Part shown: positions 26,450 to 33,704 of the stretch, piece by piece
Numbering within the stretch: the first letter of the stretch is position 1
Layout of the letters: every line of letters starts with the position of its first letter
Assembly: GCF_005765165.1 (NCBI RefSeq)
Contig: NZ_VCIW01000015.1
Span: 120,188 to 184,187 of the forward strand
DNA length: 64,000 nt
Direction of reading: 5' to 3'
Source of the DNA: Paenibacillus antri
Lineage (GTDB): Bacteria > Bacillota > Bacilli > Paenibacillales > YIM-B00363
The notes under the pieces: model-generated
What the model was told of the DNA's origin: nothing
Databases searched by the model: none
Seen by the model: the letters and a program-made list of their open reading frames with translations, nothing else
Position numbers and translations under genes: made by a program

Positions 26450-27616
26450 GTGGGCGAACTGTTTACTTGGTATTATCGTGTCTTTCTTCCGTTGTACGCC
26501 GTGTTTATCATCGGTTCGTCGATCGCGCTCCATAAGACGACGTCGACCTTCATGCTGCTCGCCGTCGGCGCGTCGTTCATCGGGAGCGTATATCCGGATC
26601 GAAACATCCGGTCCGTTCGCTGGCTGTCTCTCGCGCTCCTCGCCGCGCTGCATTGGTACAGCCAGTTGAATTGGTGCAATATGCTGTATTTGACCTTGCT
26701 CGCGAAGGAGGTCGTCACCGCGCGCGGGATCGTCCGGATCGGCGCGTCGGCGCTGTTGTACACGGCCGTCTATTCCTTCGTACGGCTTACTTACATGGAA
26801 CCGACGGCGTACAACATTCTCGTGACGGGCGCGGATTTCTTCGCTTCGTTCGGCTTAGTCATCGTCATCCGGTATTTGGCGGAGGCGGAATACGTGAAGC
26901 GGAGATGGAGGCAGAGCAAGCTAGAGGCGGAAGCGTCGGCGCGGGCGGAGAAGCTGCGGGTCGTCGGAGAGCTGGCGGCCGGCATGGCGCACGAAATCCG
27001 CAACCCGCTGACGACGGTCAAGGGATTCGTGCAGGTCGCGCATCGCGACGGGAACCTCGGCAGGTGGTACGAGCTCATCATGGACGAAATTACGAGGATG
27101 AACGAATTGACATCGGAATTTCTTCAATTTTCCAAGCCGAGTCTCGCGAACATGAAGCCGCATCCTCTTCAGAGCTGCGCCCGCCGGGCGTTCCAGCTGC
27201 TCGAGCCGGAAGGGCTGCGTCAGGGCCACGCGCTCCGGTGCGACTTCGAGGAGGAAGCGATCGTCGTTCGGATGGACCGCGACAAGATCGTGCAGATGCT
27301 CATTAATTTAGTGCAGAACGCGTTCGACGCGATGGAGGAGAGCGGGGCCGTGACGATCGCGGTTCGCCGGGAAGGGACGAGCGCCGTCATGACGGTGCAG
27401 GATACCGGGAAGGGGATTCCGGCTCCCGCGCTCGAGAAGCTGTTCGATCCGTTCTACACGACCAAGGAACACGGAACCGGTCTGGGACTGTCGATCTCGC
27501 AGAAGATCGTGGCGGACCATGGCGGCACGATGGACGTTCGGAGCCGCATCGGCGAGGGAACCGCATTCGTCATGAGGTTCCCGATCGCCGAGGAAGCGAA
27601 CGAATCGGACGATTAG
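26450..27616 (+). CDS. Membrane sensor histidine kinase, KinB-like
   Basis: 388 residues. The first 150 contain about five hydrophobic helices (VFLPLYAVFIIGSSIALHK, FMLLAVGASFIGSVY, LSLALLAALHWYSQL and others) with no large outside domain. A HisKA domain follows, with the phosphorylated His in MAHEIRNPLTTVKGFVQ, then HATPase motifs NLVQNAFDAM, DTGKGIP and GTGLGLSISQKIV. The layout resembles sporulation phosphorelay kinases such as KinB, which also lack a linked regulator; no response regulator is adjacent here. The GTG start at 26450 has GGGAAGG only 3 bases upstream, so the exact start is uncertain. It converges on the next gene with a 4-base overlap. Confidence 0.85.
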   Translation: MGELFTWYYRVFLPLYAVFIIGSSIALHKTTSTFMLLAVGASFIGSVYPDRNIRSVRWLSLALLAALHWYSQLNWCNMLYLTLLAKEVVTARGIVRIGASALLYTAVYSFVRLTYMEPTAYNILVTGADFFASFGLVIVIRYLAEAEYVKRRWRQSKLEAEASARAEKLRVVGELAAGMAHEIRNPLTTVKGFVQVAHRDGNLGRWYELIMDEITRMNELTSEFLQFSKPSLANMKPHPLQSCARRAFQLLEPEGLRQGHALRCDFEEEAIVVRMDRDKIVQMLINLVQNAFDAMEESGAVTIAVRREGTSAVMTVQDTGKGIPAPALEKLFDPFYTTKEHGTGLGLSISQKIVADHGGTMDVRSRIGEGTAFVMRFPIAEEANESDD

Positions 27617-28608
27617 GCGAATCGATAATACAATAAGATCATTGTGCCGAGCGTAAACAGGAAGTTCAAGCTGACGAACACGATCTGATCGAGCACAGAC
27701 TTATGCATCTTGATCGGCGGATGGTAGAAGCTGACGCCTTCGATGATGAACAGGATCAAGATGATATGCGGCATCAGGTGGCCGATGATTTCGACCCAGC
27801 CGAAGACGGTCGTCGTCAGGATGAAGATGCCGGTCAGCACCATGGCGAGGAATCGGTTGAGCAGACCGACGACGAGCAAATACCCGACGACGAACTCGAT
27901 GAACGCCGACAAATTGACGAACACGTCCGCCGGGAAGCCGAAGGTGGGGACTTCGTATTCGCGCACGATGCCGATGCTCATGCCGGGAAATACCCATTTC
28001 TCGACCGCGACCCAGCAGAGCGACAGCCCCGTGCCGAGGTATAGGAAGGGCATCCCGAATTCCCGATACTTCGTATGGCGGACGGCCAGCGCGACGGCGA
28101 CGGCGACGTAGAAGCCATAGTCGAGCATGTGGAAGACGCCGTATTCGGCGACGCTGAGCGCGAACAGCGCCAAGATGCCGACGGCGGCGAGCATCGCCGA
28201 CGCAGCGAACGGCAACAGCAGCAGGACGACGACGACGGCGCCCATATAAAGCTGAAGCTGCGTGACGTGTATGTCCGGCGCGAAGACGGCTCCGGTCGCT
28301 AGCTGGATGACCAGCGCCGCGGCCGTCCCGAACCGGAGAATCGGGTACGTCCATTCGCGCTTGCGGTCGAACCAGCCTTCAAGCCGCTTGACGCCGCCGA
28401 CGCCGGTCAGCTTCGCGTCCACTTGCGGGAGCAAGCCTAGAATGACCGCGGCCAGGAGCGCCACGGTCATAAACAGCGGAGACAGCACGTTCTCGAGCGT
28501 CTCCTTGACGGGCGTCTCCGCGCCGTCGAACCACTTGACATGAGCGAACGCGGGCAGCGGCAGCAAGACGAGCAGCGCCGCCGCGAGCGCCGCGGAAATC
28601 CGTTTCAT
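27613..28608 (-). CDS. DoxX-like polytopic membrane protein
   Basis: 331 residues. An N-terminal signal-like segment (MKRISAALAAALLVLLPLPA) is followed by AHVKWFDG, predicted outside. Then come about eight to nine membrane helices, including FGMPFLYLGTGLSLCWVAVE and LSAFIEFVVGYLLVVGLL, the latter typical of DoxX/MauE-like proteins. His residues cluster at helix ends (AHVKWF, IHVTQLQ, IIGHLMPHI, SFYHPPIKMHK), so haem or metal binding is possible but unproven. The minus-strand gene abuts the kinase gene tail to tail. Function is unknown; a link to the neighbouring oxidase is speculation. Confidence 0.7.
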   Translation of the reverse strand: MKRISAALAAALLVLLPLPAFAHVKWFDGAETPVKETLENVLSPLFMTVALLAAVILGLLPQVDAKLTGVGGVKRLEGWFDRKREWTYPILRFGTAAALVIQLATGAVFAPDIHVTQLQLYMGAVVVVLLLLPFAASAMLAAVGILALFALSVAEYGVFHMLDYGFYVAVAVALAVRHTKYREFGMPFLYLGTGLSLCWVAVEKWVFPGMSIGIVREYEVPTFGFPADVFVNLSAFIEFVVGYLLVVGLLNRFLAMVLTGIFILTTTVFGWVEIIGHLMPHIILILFIIEGVSFYHPPIKMHKSVLDQIVFVSLNFLFTLGTMILLYYRFA

Positions 28609-28744
28609 GTAAGCAACACCTCTTCCGAATTAGAGTCCGTAATCTTGCTTGGCGATATGCATGAATGCATTCCCCCCACTTGTACCATAAACCGGATGGA
28701 AATGCTATGCTTGGGGCATCTAAGAAGGAACGGAGGCGATGCGG

Positions 28745-29395
28745 ATGACGGGACGAAGCGTCGTCATCCTCGCCGGCGGCGGGAGCCGGCGCATGGGAAC
28801 GGATAAATGGCTGCTCCCCGTCGGGGGAACGCCGGCGCTGGGGCGGCTCGTGGCAGCGCTCGACGGGGTCGCGGACGACATCGCGATCGTCCTGCCTTGG
28901 GGAGCGGACGAAGGTCTGCGGTCGCGGGCGCAATCGGCGGCGGCGGTCGCTCGGCCGCGTACGCCGGTGCGGTGGCTCGCGGACGCGGAGCCGGACGCCG
29001 GGCCGCTCGCCGGTATCGACGCGGCGTTCGCGGCGGGCGTAGGCGAGCGGTGCCTCGTCGCCGCCGCGGACTTGCCGTTCGCAAGGGCCGAGCTGGCCGA
29101 AGCGCTGTTCCGGCTGTGTCTCGCGACCGGTGCGGACGCGGCCGTACCCGAACGCGGCGGACGGCCGCATCCGCTGTTCGCCGTCTACGGCGCGTCGTCG
29201 TACGAGCGCCTTCGGGCATATCGCGCCGGGGGCGGTCGCAAGGTCATGGATTGGGTGGCGGCGCTTCGCGTCGCGACGATGCCGGAGGCCGAGACGGCGG
29301 CTTACGATCCGCAGGGGGCGGCGTTGTTCAATATGAATACGCCGGACGAGTACCGGCGGGCGCAATCGTTGGTTGACGATTCGCAGTTTCGGTAG
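28745..29395 (+). CDS. Second MobA-like nucleotidyltransferase
   Basis: 216 residues from ATG 28745, 8 bases after GGAGG; ATG 28739 would be too close. It opens with VVILAGGGSRRMGTDKWLLP, the NTP-transferase signature of MobA, and has DAGPLAGIDAAF and the metal site VAAADLPFARAEL. It is a close functional type to mobA at 18436 but with divergent sequence. It could be the MobA for another condition, a MocA-like cytidylyltransferase, or a related enzyme. The region is notably GC-rich. The next gene starts 50 bases later. Confidence 0.8.
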   Translation: MTGRSVVILAGGGSRRMGTDKWLLPVGGTPALGRLVAALDGVADDIAIVLPWGADEGLRSRAQSAAAVARPRTPVRWLADAEPDAGPLAGIDAAFAAGVGERCLVAAADLPFARAELAEALFRLCLATGADAAVPERGGRPHPLFAVYGASSYERLRAYRAGGGRKVMDWVAALRVATMPEAETAAYDPQGAALFNMNTPDEYRRAQSLVDDSQFR

Positions 29396-29400
29396 TACAG

Positions 29401-29421
29401 TTGGTTACAAATAGTAACCAA
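29401..29421 (+). promoter_or_regulatory. 21-bp perfect palindrome, likely operator
   Basis: TTGGTTAC-N5-GTAACCAA, 25 bases before the dioxygenase start and just after the mobA-like stop. GTTAC-N5-GTAAC dyads are typical of MarR- or HxlR-type redox and quinone repressors; no such regulator gene is in the window. Confidence 0.55.
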
Positions 29422-29445
29422 TGTGAATGAGGACGGTGGATCGGG

Positions 29446-30219
29446 ATGGAGATGCCATCTTTGTTTTTGGCGCACGGGTCGCCGATGCTGGCGATCGAGC
29501 AGTCGCCGTATGCGAGCTTCTTAGAGGCGTATGCCGCGAAGCTCGGCAAGCCGAAGGCGATCGTCATCTTTACGGCGCATTGGGAGACGGAGCGCACGAC
29601 GATCTCTTCCTCCGACGACGTCTACGAGACGATCTACGACTTCGGCGGCTTCCCCGATGAATTGTATCGGGTGAAATACCCGGCGCGCGGCTCGAGCGTC
29701 GTCGCCGGGCTCGTGGCGGACCGGCTCGCCGCCGCCGGCTTGCCGGTAGAGCGGGATTACGAGCGAGGGCTCGATCACGGCTCGTGGACGCTGCTGCGCC
29801 GCATGTACCCGGAGGCGGACGTGCCTGTCGTGCAGGCGTCCGTCAATCCGTATGCGCCGCCGGAGCGGCAGTTCGCGATCGGCGCCGCGCTCCGCGGGCT
29901 CGGCGAGCAAGGCGTTCTCGTCATCGGCAGCGGCGTGACGGTGCATAATTTGCGGGCGGTGAAGTGGGGGCAGGAGACGCCGGAGCCGTGGGCCGTCGCG
30001 TTCGACGATTGGCTGCTCGAGACGACGAACGCCCGCCGGTTGGAGGACTTGTTCGACTACGAAGAGCAAGCCCCGATGGCCCGCATGGCGGTACCTCGCG
30101 CGGAACACTTCGTTCCGTATTTCATCGCGTTCGGCAGCGGCGATCCGTCGCGGGCGCCGGAGACGATTCACCGCAGTTACATGTTCGGCACGTTAAGCAA
30201 TTTGAGCATGAAATTTTAG
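29446..30219 (+). CDS. DODA-type extradiol aromatic ring-opening dioxygenase
   Basis: 257-residue class III extradiol dioxygenase of the YgiD/DODA group, which opens catechol-type rings. Predicted non-haem metal ligands: LFLAHGSPML, FTAHWET, DHGSWTLLRRMYP and, near the C-terminus, AEHFVPYF. The natural substrate in bacteria is usually unknown (L-DOPA is used in vitro by E. coli YgiD). ATG 29446 has only a weak upstream GGTGGATCGGG. The palindrome 25 bases upstream suggests induction by a catechol or quinone through a repressor encoded elsewhere. Confidence 0.9.
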   Translation: MEMPSLFLAHGSPMLAIEQSPYASFLEAYAAKLGKPKAIVIFTAHWETERTTISSSDDVYETIYDFGGFPDELYRVKYPARGSSVVAGLVADRLAAAGLPVERDYERGLDHGSWTLLRRMYPEADVPVVQASVNPYAPPERQFAIGAALRGLGEQGVLVIGSGVTVHNLRAVKWGQETPEPWAVAFDDWLLETTNARRLEDLFDYEEQAPMARMAVPRAEHFVPYFIAFGSGDPSRAPETIHRSYMFGTLSNLSMKF

Positions 30220-30279
30220 AGCGAATCGCCGCGTAACGTTCGCCTCCTCGGGGAATCGTAGGGTGAGGAGGTGATTCGG

Positions 30280-30507
30280 ATGGAGCAAGATTGCGACCGC
30301 GGGGCGGACTGCGGGATGTCCGCCGAGTCGTTGAAGACGCTGCTCTCCCATTCGATCGAACGGGAGACGGACCTGCTGCGCGACTATACGATCGCCGCGG
30401 AGCGAATTCACGACGACGACGAATTGAAAGACAGGCTGCGAAATTTCGCCGAAGGGAACGCCAAGAGATCCAAGCAGCTGACGGACGAATTGAAAAAACT
30501 GAAGTAA
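30280..30507 (+). CDS. Small helical protein of unknown function
   Basis: 75 residues from ATG 30280, with GAGGAGGTG 7 bases upstream; the GTG at 30271 is part of that site. A Cys-containing N-terminus (MEQDCDRGADCGM) leads into two amphipathic helices (SLKTLLSHSIERETDLLRDY, DDELKDRLRNFAEGNAKRSK). The helix pair with His/Glu residues resembles half of a ferritin-like bundle, but this is only an impression. It has its own terminator. Confidence 0.7.
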   Translation: MEQDCDRGADCGMSAESLKTLLSHSIERETDLLRDYTIAAERIHDDDELKDRLRNFAEGNAKRSKQLTDELKKLK

Positions 30508-30545
30508 CCGCGCCGCGCTTCCTATTCAGGGATGCGCGGTTTTTG
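30507..30545 (+). terminator. Intrinsic terminator of the small 30280 gene
   Basis: ACCGCGC and GCGCGGT arms with a 20-base loop, then TTTTTG. Confidence 0.75.
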
Positions 30546-30591
30546 TTTTCCGAAACTTCCGATCCGATACGGGGAACGCACTCTGTAGAAA

Positions 30592-30658
30592 TCAGGAGTT
30601 TTCGGCCGAAGAATCAGGGATTTCCCCGAAGTTCAATTTTCGTCCGACGTTCTACAAT
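30592..30658 (+). promoter_or_regulatory. narK promoter with two NreC/NarL-type elements
   Basis: TCAGGGATTTCCCCGA (30614-30629) and a looser TCAGGAGTTTTCGGCCGA (30592-30609) precede a TACAAT -10 (30653-30658). From the inferred start at 30665 the centres are at -43.5 and about -64.5. The same element recurs at the same distance before the cytochrome b operon. Confidence 0.65.
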
Positions 30659-30698
30659 GAAGGACGTAGGACAATTGAATTTCTGGAGGATGACTCTT

Positions 30699-32009
30699 AT
30701 GCAAACATCGATTCAACGTTGGGAGCCGGAAAACGCGGCCTTCTGGGCGGAACAAGGCAAGAAGGTGGCGAACAGAAATCTTTGGATATCGATTCCGGCG
30801 TTGTTGTTGTCTTTTGCGGTATGGCAGCTTTGGTCGGTCGTCGCGGTCAATCTGAATACGATCGGGTTCGCCTTTACGACGGATCAGTTGTTTACGCTGG
30901 CGGCGCTTCCGAGCTTGGTCGGCGCGACGCTGCGCATTTTTTACAGCTTCTTGGTGCCGATCGTCGGCGGACGTAACTTTACGATTTTGTCCACCGGCAC
31001 GTTGTTGATCCCCGCGATCGGGATCGGCCTCGCGGTGCAGGATACGACGACGTCGTTCACGACGATGGTCGTATTGGCGGCGCTTTGCGGCTTCGGCGGG
31101 GGGAACTTCGCGTCCTCGAGCGCGAACATCAGCTTCTTCTATCCGAAGCGGGTGAAGGGCGGGGCGCTCGGCATGAACGCGGGCCTCGGCAACTTGGGCG
31201 TCAGCGTCGTCCAATTTCTCGCTCCGGTCGTCATCACGATGTCGCTCTTCGGCGGTCTCGGGGGCGATTCGCAGACGATGGTCAAGAACGGCGTCGAGAG
31301 CGTCGTATGGATGCAGAACGCGGCATTCGTCTTCGTCGTACCGATCGTGTTGACGATGATCGCGGCATTTTTCGGGATGAACAATCTAGCGACGGCCAAG
31401 TCTTCGATGAGGGAGCAGTTCGTCGTCTTCAAGCGCAAGCATACCTGGATCATGAGCTTCTTGTACACGATGTCGTTCGGTTCGTTCATCGGGTATTCGG
31501 CGGCGTTCCCGCTGCTCATGAAAACCCAATTTCCGGAGATCAACCCGCTTCAATACGCGTTCCTCGGGCCCTTGGTCGGCGCGCTCATTCGTCCGGTCGG
31601 CGGCTGGTTGTCCGATAAGCTCGGAGGCGCGAAAGTAACGTTCTACGATGTGATCGCGATGATCGCGGCTACGTTCGGCGTCATTTATTTCATGAACGCC
31701 GGCAGCTTCGCAGGCTTCTTGACGATGTTTATGGTTCTGTTCGTCACGACGGGCATCGCGAACGGCTCGACGTTCCGCATGATCCCCGTCATCTTCGGCA
31801 AAAATCCGAAGGAAGGCGCGGCGGTGCTCGGCTTCACGTCGGCGATCGGCTGCTACGGCGGCTACTTCATTCCGAAGACGTTCGGGATGTCCATCGAAGC
31901 GACGGGCGCTCCCGATTTGGCGTTATACGCATTTATCCTCTACTACGTCGCGAGCCTCATCGTCACTTGGTATTGGTACGCGCGTAAAAACGCGGAAGTG
32001 AAATGTTAA
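30699..32009 (+). CDS. narK: Nitrate/nitrite transporter of the NarK family
   Basis: 436-residue major-facilitator protein with 12 predicted helices. ATG 30699 is 9 bases after GGAGG (ATG 30690 abuts it). The nitrate-signature Gly-rich helices are present: GFGGGNFASSSANISFFYPK and, in the second half, the segment around FVTTGIANGSTFRMIPVIF. Between them lies the conserved RPVGGWLSDKLGG loop. Expected to import nitrate or exchange nitrate for nitrite for the cytoplasmic NarB-type reductase encoded next. The stop overlaps the NreA-like gene by 7 bases. Confidence 0.93.
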   Translation: MQTSIQRWEPENAAFWAEQGKKVANRNLWISIPALLLSFAVWQLWSVVAVNLNTIGFAFTTDQLFTLAALPSLVGATLRIFYSFLVPIVGGRNFTILSTGTLLIPAIGIGLAVQDTTTSFTTMVVLAALCGFGGGNFASSSANISFFYPKRVKGGALGMNAGLGNLGVSVVQFLAPVVITMSLFGGLGGDSQTMVKNGVESVVWMQNAAFVFVVPIVLTMIAAFFGMNNLATAKSSMREQFVVFKRKHTWIMSFLYTMSFGSFIGYSAAFPLLMKTQFPEINPLQYAFLGPLVGALIRPVGGWLSDKLGGAKVTFYDVIAMIAATFGVIYFMNAGSFAGFLTMFMVLFVTTGIANGSTFRMIPVIFGKNPKEGAAVLGFTSAIGCYGGYFIPKTFGMSIEATGAPDLALYAFILYYVASLIVTWYWYARKNAEVKC

Positions 32010-32491
32010 CGCGTCACGCCTCTTCGATCCGCGCGGAGCTCGCCGCGTTGCGTGAAGCCGCGGGCTGCGATTTCGCCGCTCTCGCTTGGAAGGATTCGAA
32101 CGGGTACGCGGTTCGCTGGCGATTCGCCTCCGGCGAAACGAACGATCGGTATACGCGGATCGTTCTGCAGCCCGGTCAAGGCATCGCCGGAACGGTACTG
32201 CGAACGGAGCGTCCTTATCTGGTGAATACATTGGAGCTGCGTTCCGGAGAGGATCCACGGCAGTACGCGATTATGCTGGCGGAGCAGCTGCAGTCGGCCG
32301 CGGGGCACCCCGTGACGGCCGGCGGCGCCGTCCGCGGCGTCGCGCTGCTCGGGTTCCGCGAATCGAACCGGCGGATCGAGGAACCGGAATTGGCGGCGCT
32401 GCGCGACGCCGCCGCGCGGATCGGCGCGGCGATCGACGGCGCGGCGATCGACGGCGCGGCGTCGGGCGATCGAAGACGAATAGCGCCGTGA
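32003..32491 (+). CDS. NreA-like GAF-domain protein
   Basis: A 162-residue single GAF domain (about 5-145: SIRAELAALREAAGCDFAAL, LQPGQGIAGTVLRTERPYLV, VRGVALLGFRE) with an Ala/Asp-rich tail. In staphylococci NreA is a nitrate-binding GAF protein that controls the NreB kinase. The overlap with narK (ATG inside its last codons) and the NreB/NreC-like pair 5.8 kb downstream support an NreA role. A general GAF sensor is the alternative. A hairpin 20 bases after the stop may end the narK-nreA transcript. Confidence 0.75.
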   Translation: MLTRHASSIRAELAALREAAGCDFAALAWKDSNGYAVRWRFASGETNDRYTRIVLQPGQGIAGTVLRTERPYLVNTLELRSGEDPRQYAIMLAEQLQSAAGHPVTAGGAVRGVALLGFRESNRRIEEPELAALRDAAARIGAAIDGAAIDGAASGDRRRIAP

Positions 32492-32511
32492 AGGAAATCA
32501 CGGAGAGAAGC

Positions 32512-32579
32512 TCAGGGTTTTTTCCGAGTCGAAATCGGGAGAAACCCTGATATGTTTTTAGACGGCTTCGAGGTACGAT
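32512..32579 (+). promoter_or_regulatory. Promoter of the nitrate reductase-like operon, inverted pair of NreC/NarL-type elements
   Basis: TCAGGGTTTTTTCCGA (32512-32527) and its inverted partner TCGGGAGAAACCCTGA (32535-32550), then TACGAT -10 (32574-32579). The inferred start is 32586, so centres are at -66.5 and -43.5. The two elements can also pair as a hairpin and may double as the narK-nreA terminator (TATGTTTTT follows). Confidence 0.65.
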
Positions 32580-32609
32580 GAGTGCAGATCTTTTCGAGGA
32601 GGGCTTCTT

Positions 32610-33704
32610 GTGTTGAAATCGACAACGGCGCATTCGAAGCGGTTCGGCAGTTTCGATCGGGCGTTCGCCGGAAAATACGCGATGCGGATGTTTTTCGCGG
32701 TGCTCGTCATTCTTGCCATGACGTACGTAGGGACGCGGGCGTTCACGCACATCGATTTGAACTTATACGGGTATATGGTCGGCACGTTCGTTTTTCTGGG
32801 AGGGTTGTTCTACCGGTTTCTGTCCTGGAGCGAACGGCCGCCGGCGAAGGCGTTCATTTCCAAAGGAATGAAGCTGCTGCTTCGGCGCCGCGGCGGAATC
32901 GAGACGGCGGTCGAGTCGGTCGACAATCTCGGCATGTTCCGCTTTATTTGGAACCGAGGCCCGTACCGTTGGGTTCAGCATATGCTGATGGGCTGGGGCT
33001 GCGTCATTTCCTGCCTGGTGACGTTCCCGCTCGTGTTCGGCTGGATGTACTTTACGATGGAGGACAACGGGACGTACACGGTCGTCTTTATGGGGATCGA
33101 CCTCATGCGCATCGCGGCCGAAGGGCTGCTCGCCTACTTGTTTTATAACGCGCTGAACATTTCGGCGGCGATGGTCATCGCCGGCGCGTCGATGGCGCTC
33201 TACCGCCGCTTGAAGAACATGCAGGCTCGCGCGGAGCAGACGTTCCTGTTCGACTTCCTGCCGCTCTATATGCTGCTTCTCGTCAGCGTGACGGGGCTTC
33301 TGCTTACGCTCAGCAACTTCGCGCTGCACGGCTGGGGGCATGCCGAGATGTCGCTCGTCCATCAATGGTCGGTCATCGTCACGTTGATCTATCTGCCGTT
33401 CGGCAAGTTGGCGCATATCCCGATGCGGCCGCTCGGCGTTCTGGTGAAGCAATATAAAGCGCACTACGCCGAGCAAGCGATGAAAGCGTGCAAGACATGC
33501 GGCACGGACTTCATCTCCGTCGAGCAGTCGAACGACGTGATCGACGTCTTGAAGCAGAACGCCATCGCGTTCGAGTCGCCCGAAGGCTTCCACCTTGCCG
33601 AGCTATGCCCGGCCTGCCGAAGGAAATACCGGATCGCCCAATTCAGCGGGGCGCCCACGCATCGAATTCCCGTAAAGGAGGCTAACCAAAATGCTAAAGG
33701 ATAA
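32610..33704 (+). CDS. NarI/HdrE-like membrane cytochrome b with C-terminal CxxC pair
   Basis: 364 residues. Six predicted membrane helices: about 24-45, 54-71, 121-148, 168-198, 214-238 and 248-272. His residues sit in or by the helices (H124, H240, H244, H251, H269; HGWGHAEMSLVHQW), enough for two b haems, as in NarI and HdrE/DsrM-type quinol-oxidising subunits. A cytoplasmic tail carries CKTCG (C294, C297) and CPACRRK (C333, C336), a rubredoxin- or zinc-ribbon-like pattern not usual for NarI. GTG 32610 follows GAGGAGGGC. First gene of the operon; proposed electron entry point. Family assignment is by topology and motif, so moderate. Confidence 0.7.
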   Translation: MLKSTTAHSKRFGSFDRAFAGKYAMRMFFAVLVILAMTYVGTRAFTHIDLNLYGYMVGTFVFLGGLFYRFLSWSERPPAKAFISKGMKLLLRRRGGIETAVESVDNLGMFRFIWNRGPYRWVQHMLMGWGCVISCLVTFPLVFGWMYFTMEDNGTYTVVFMGIDLMRIAAEGLLAYLFYNALNISAAMVIAGASMALYRRLKNMQARAEQTFLFDFLPLYMLLLVSVTGLLLTLSNFALHGWGHAEMSLVHQWSVIVTLIYLPFGKLAHIPMRPLGVLVKQYKAHYAEQAMKACKTCGTDFISVEQSNDVIDVLKQNAIAFESPEGFHLAELCPACRRKYRIAQFSGAPTHRIPVKEANQNAKG

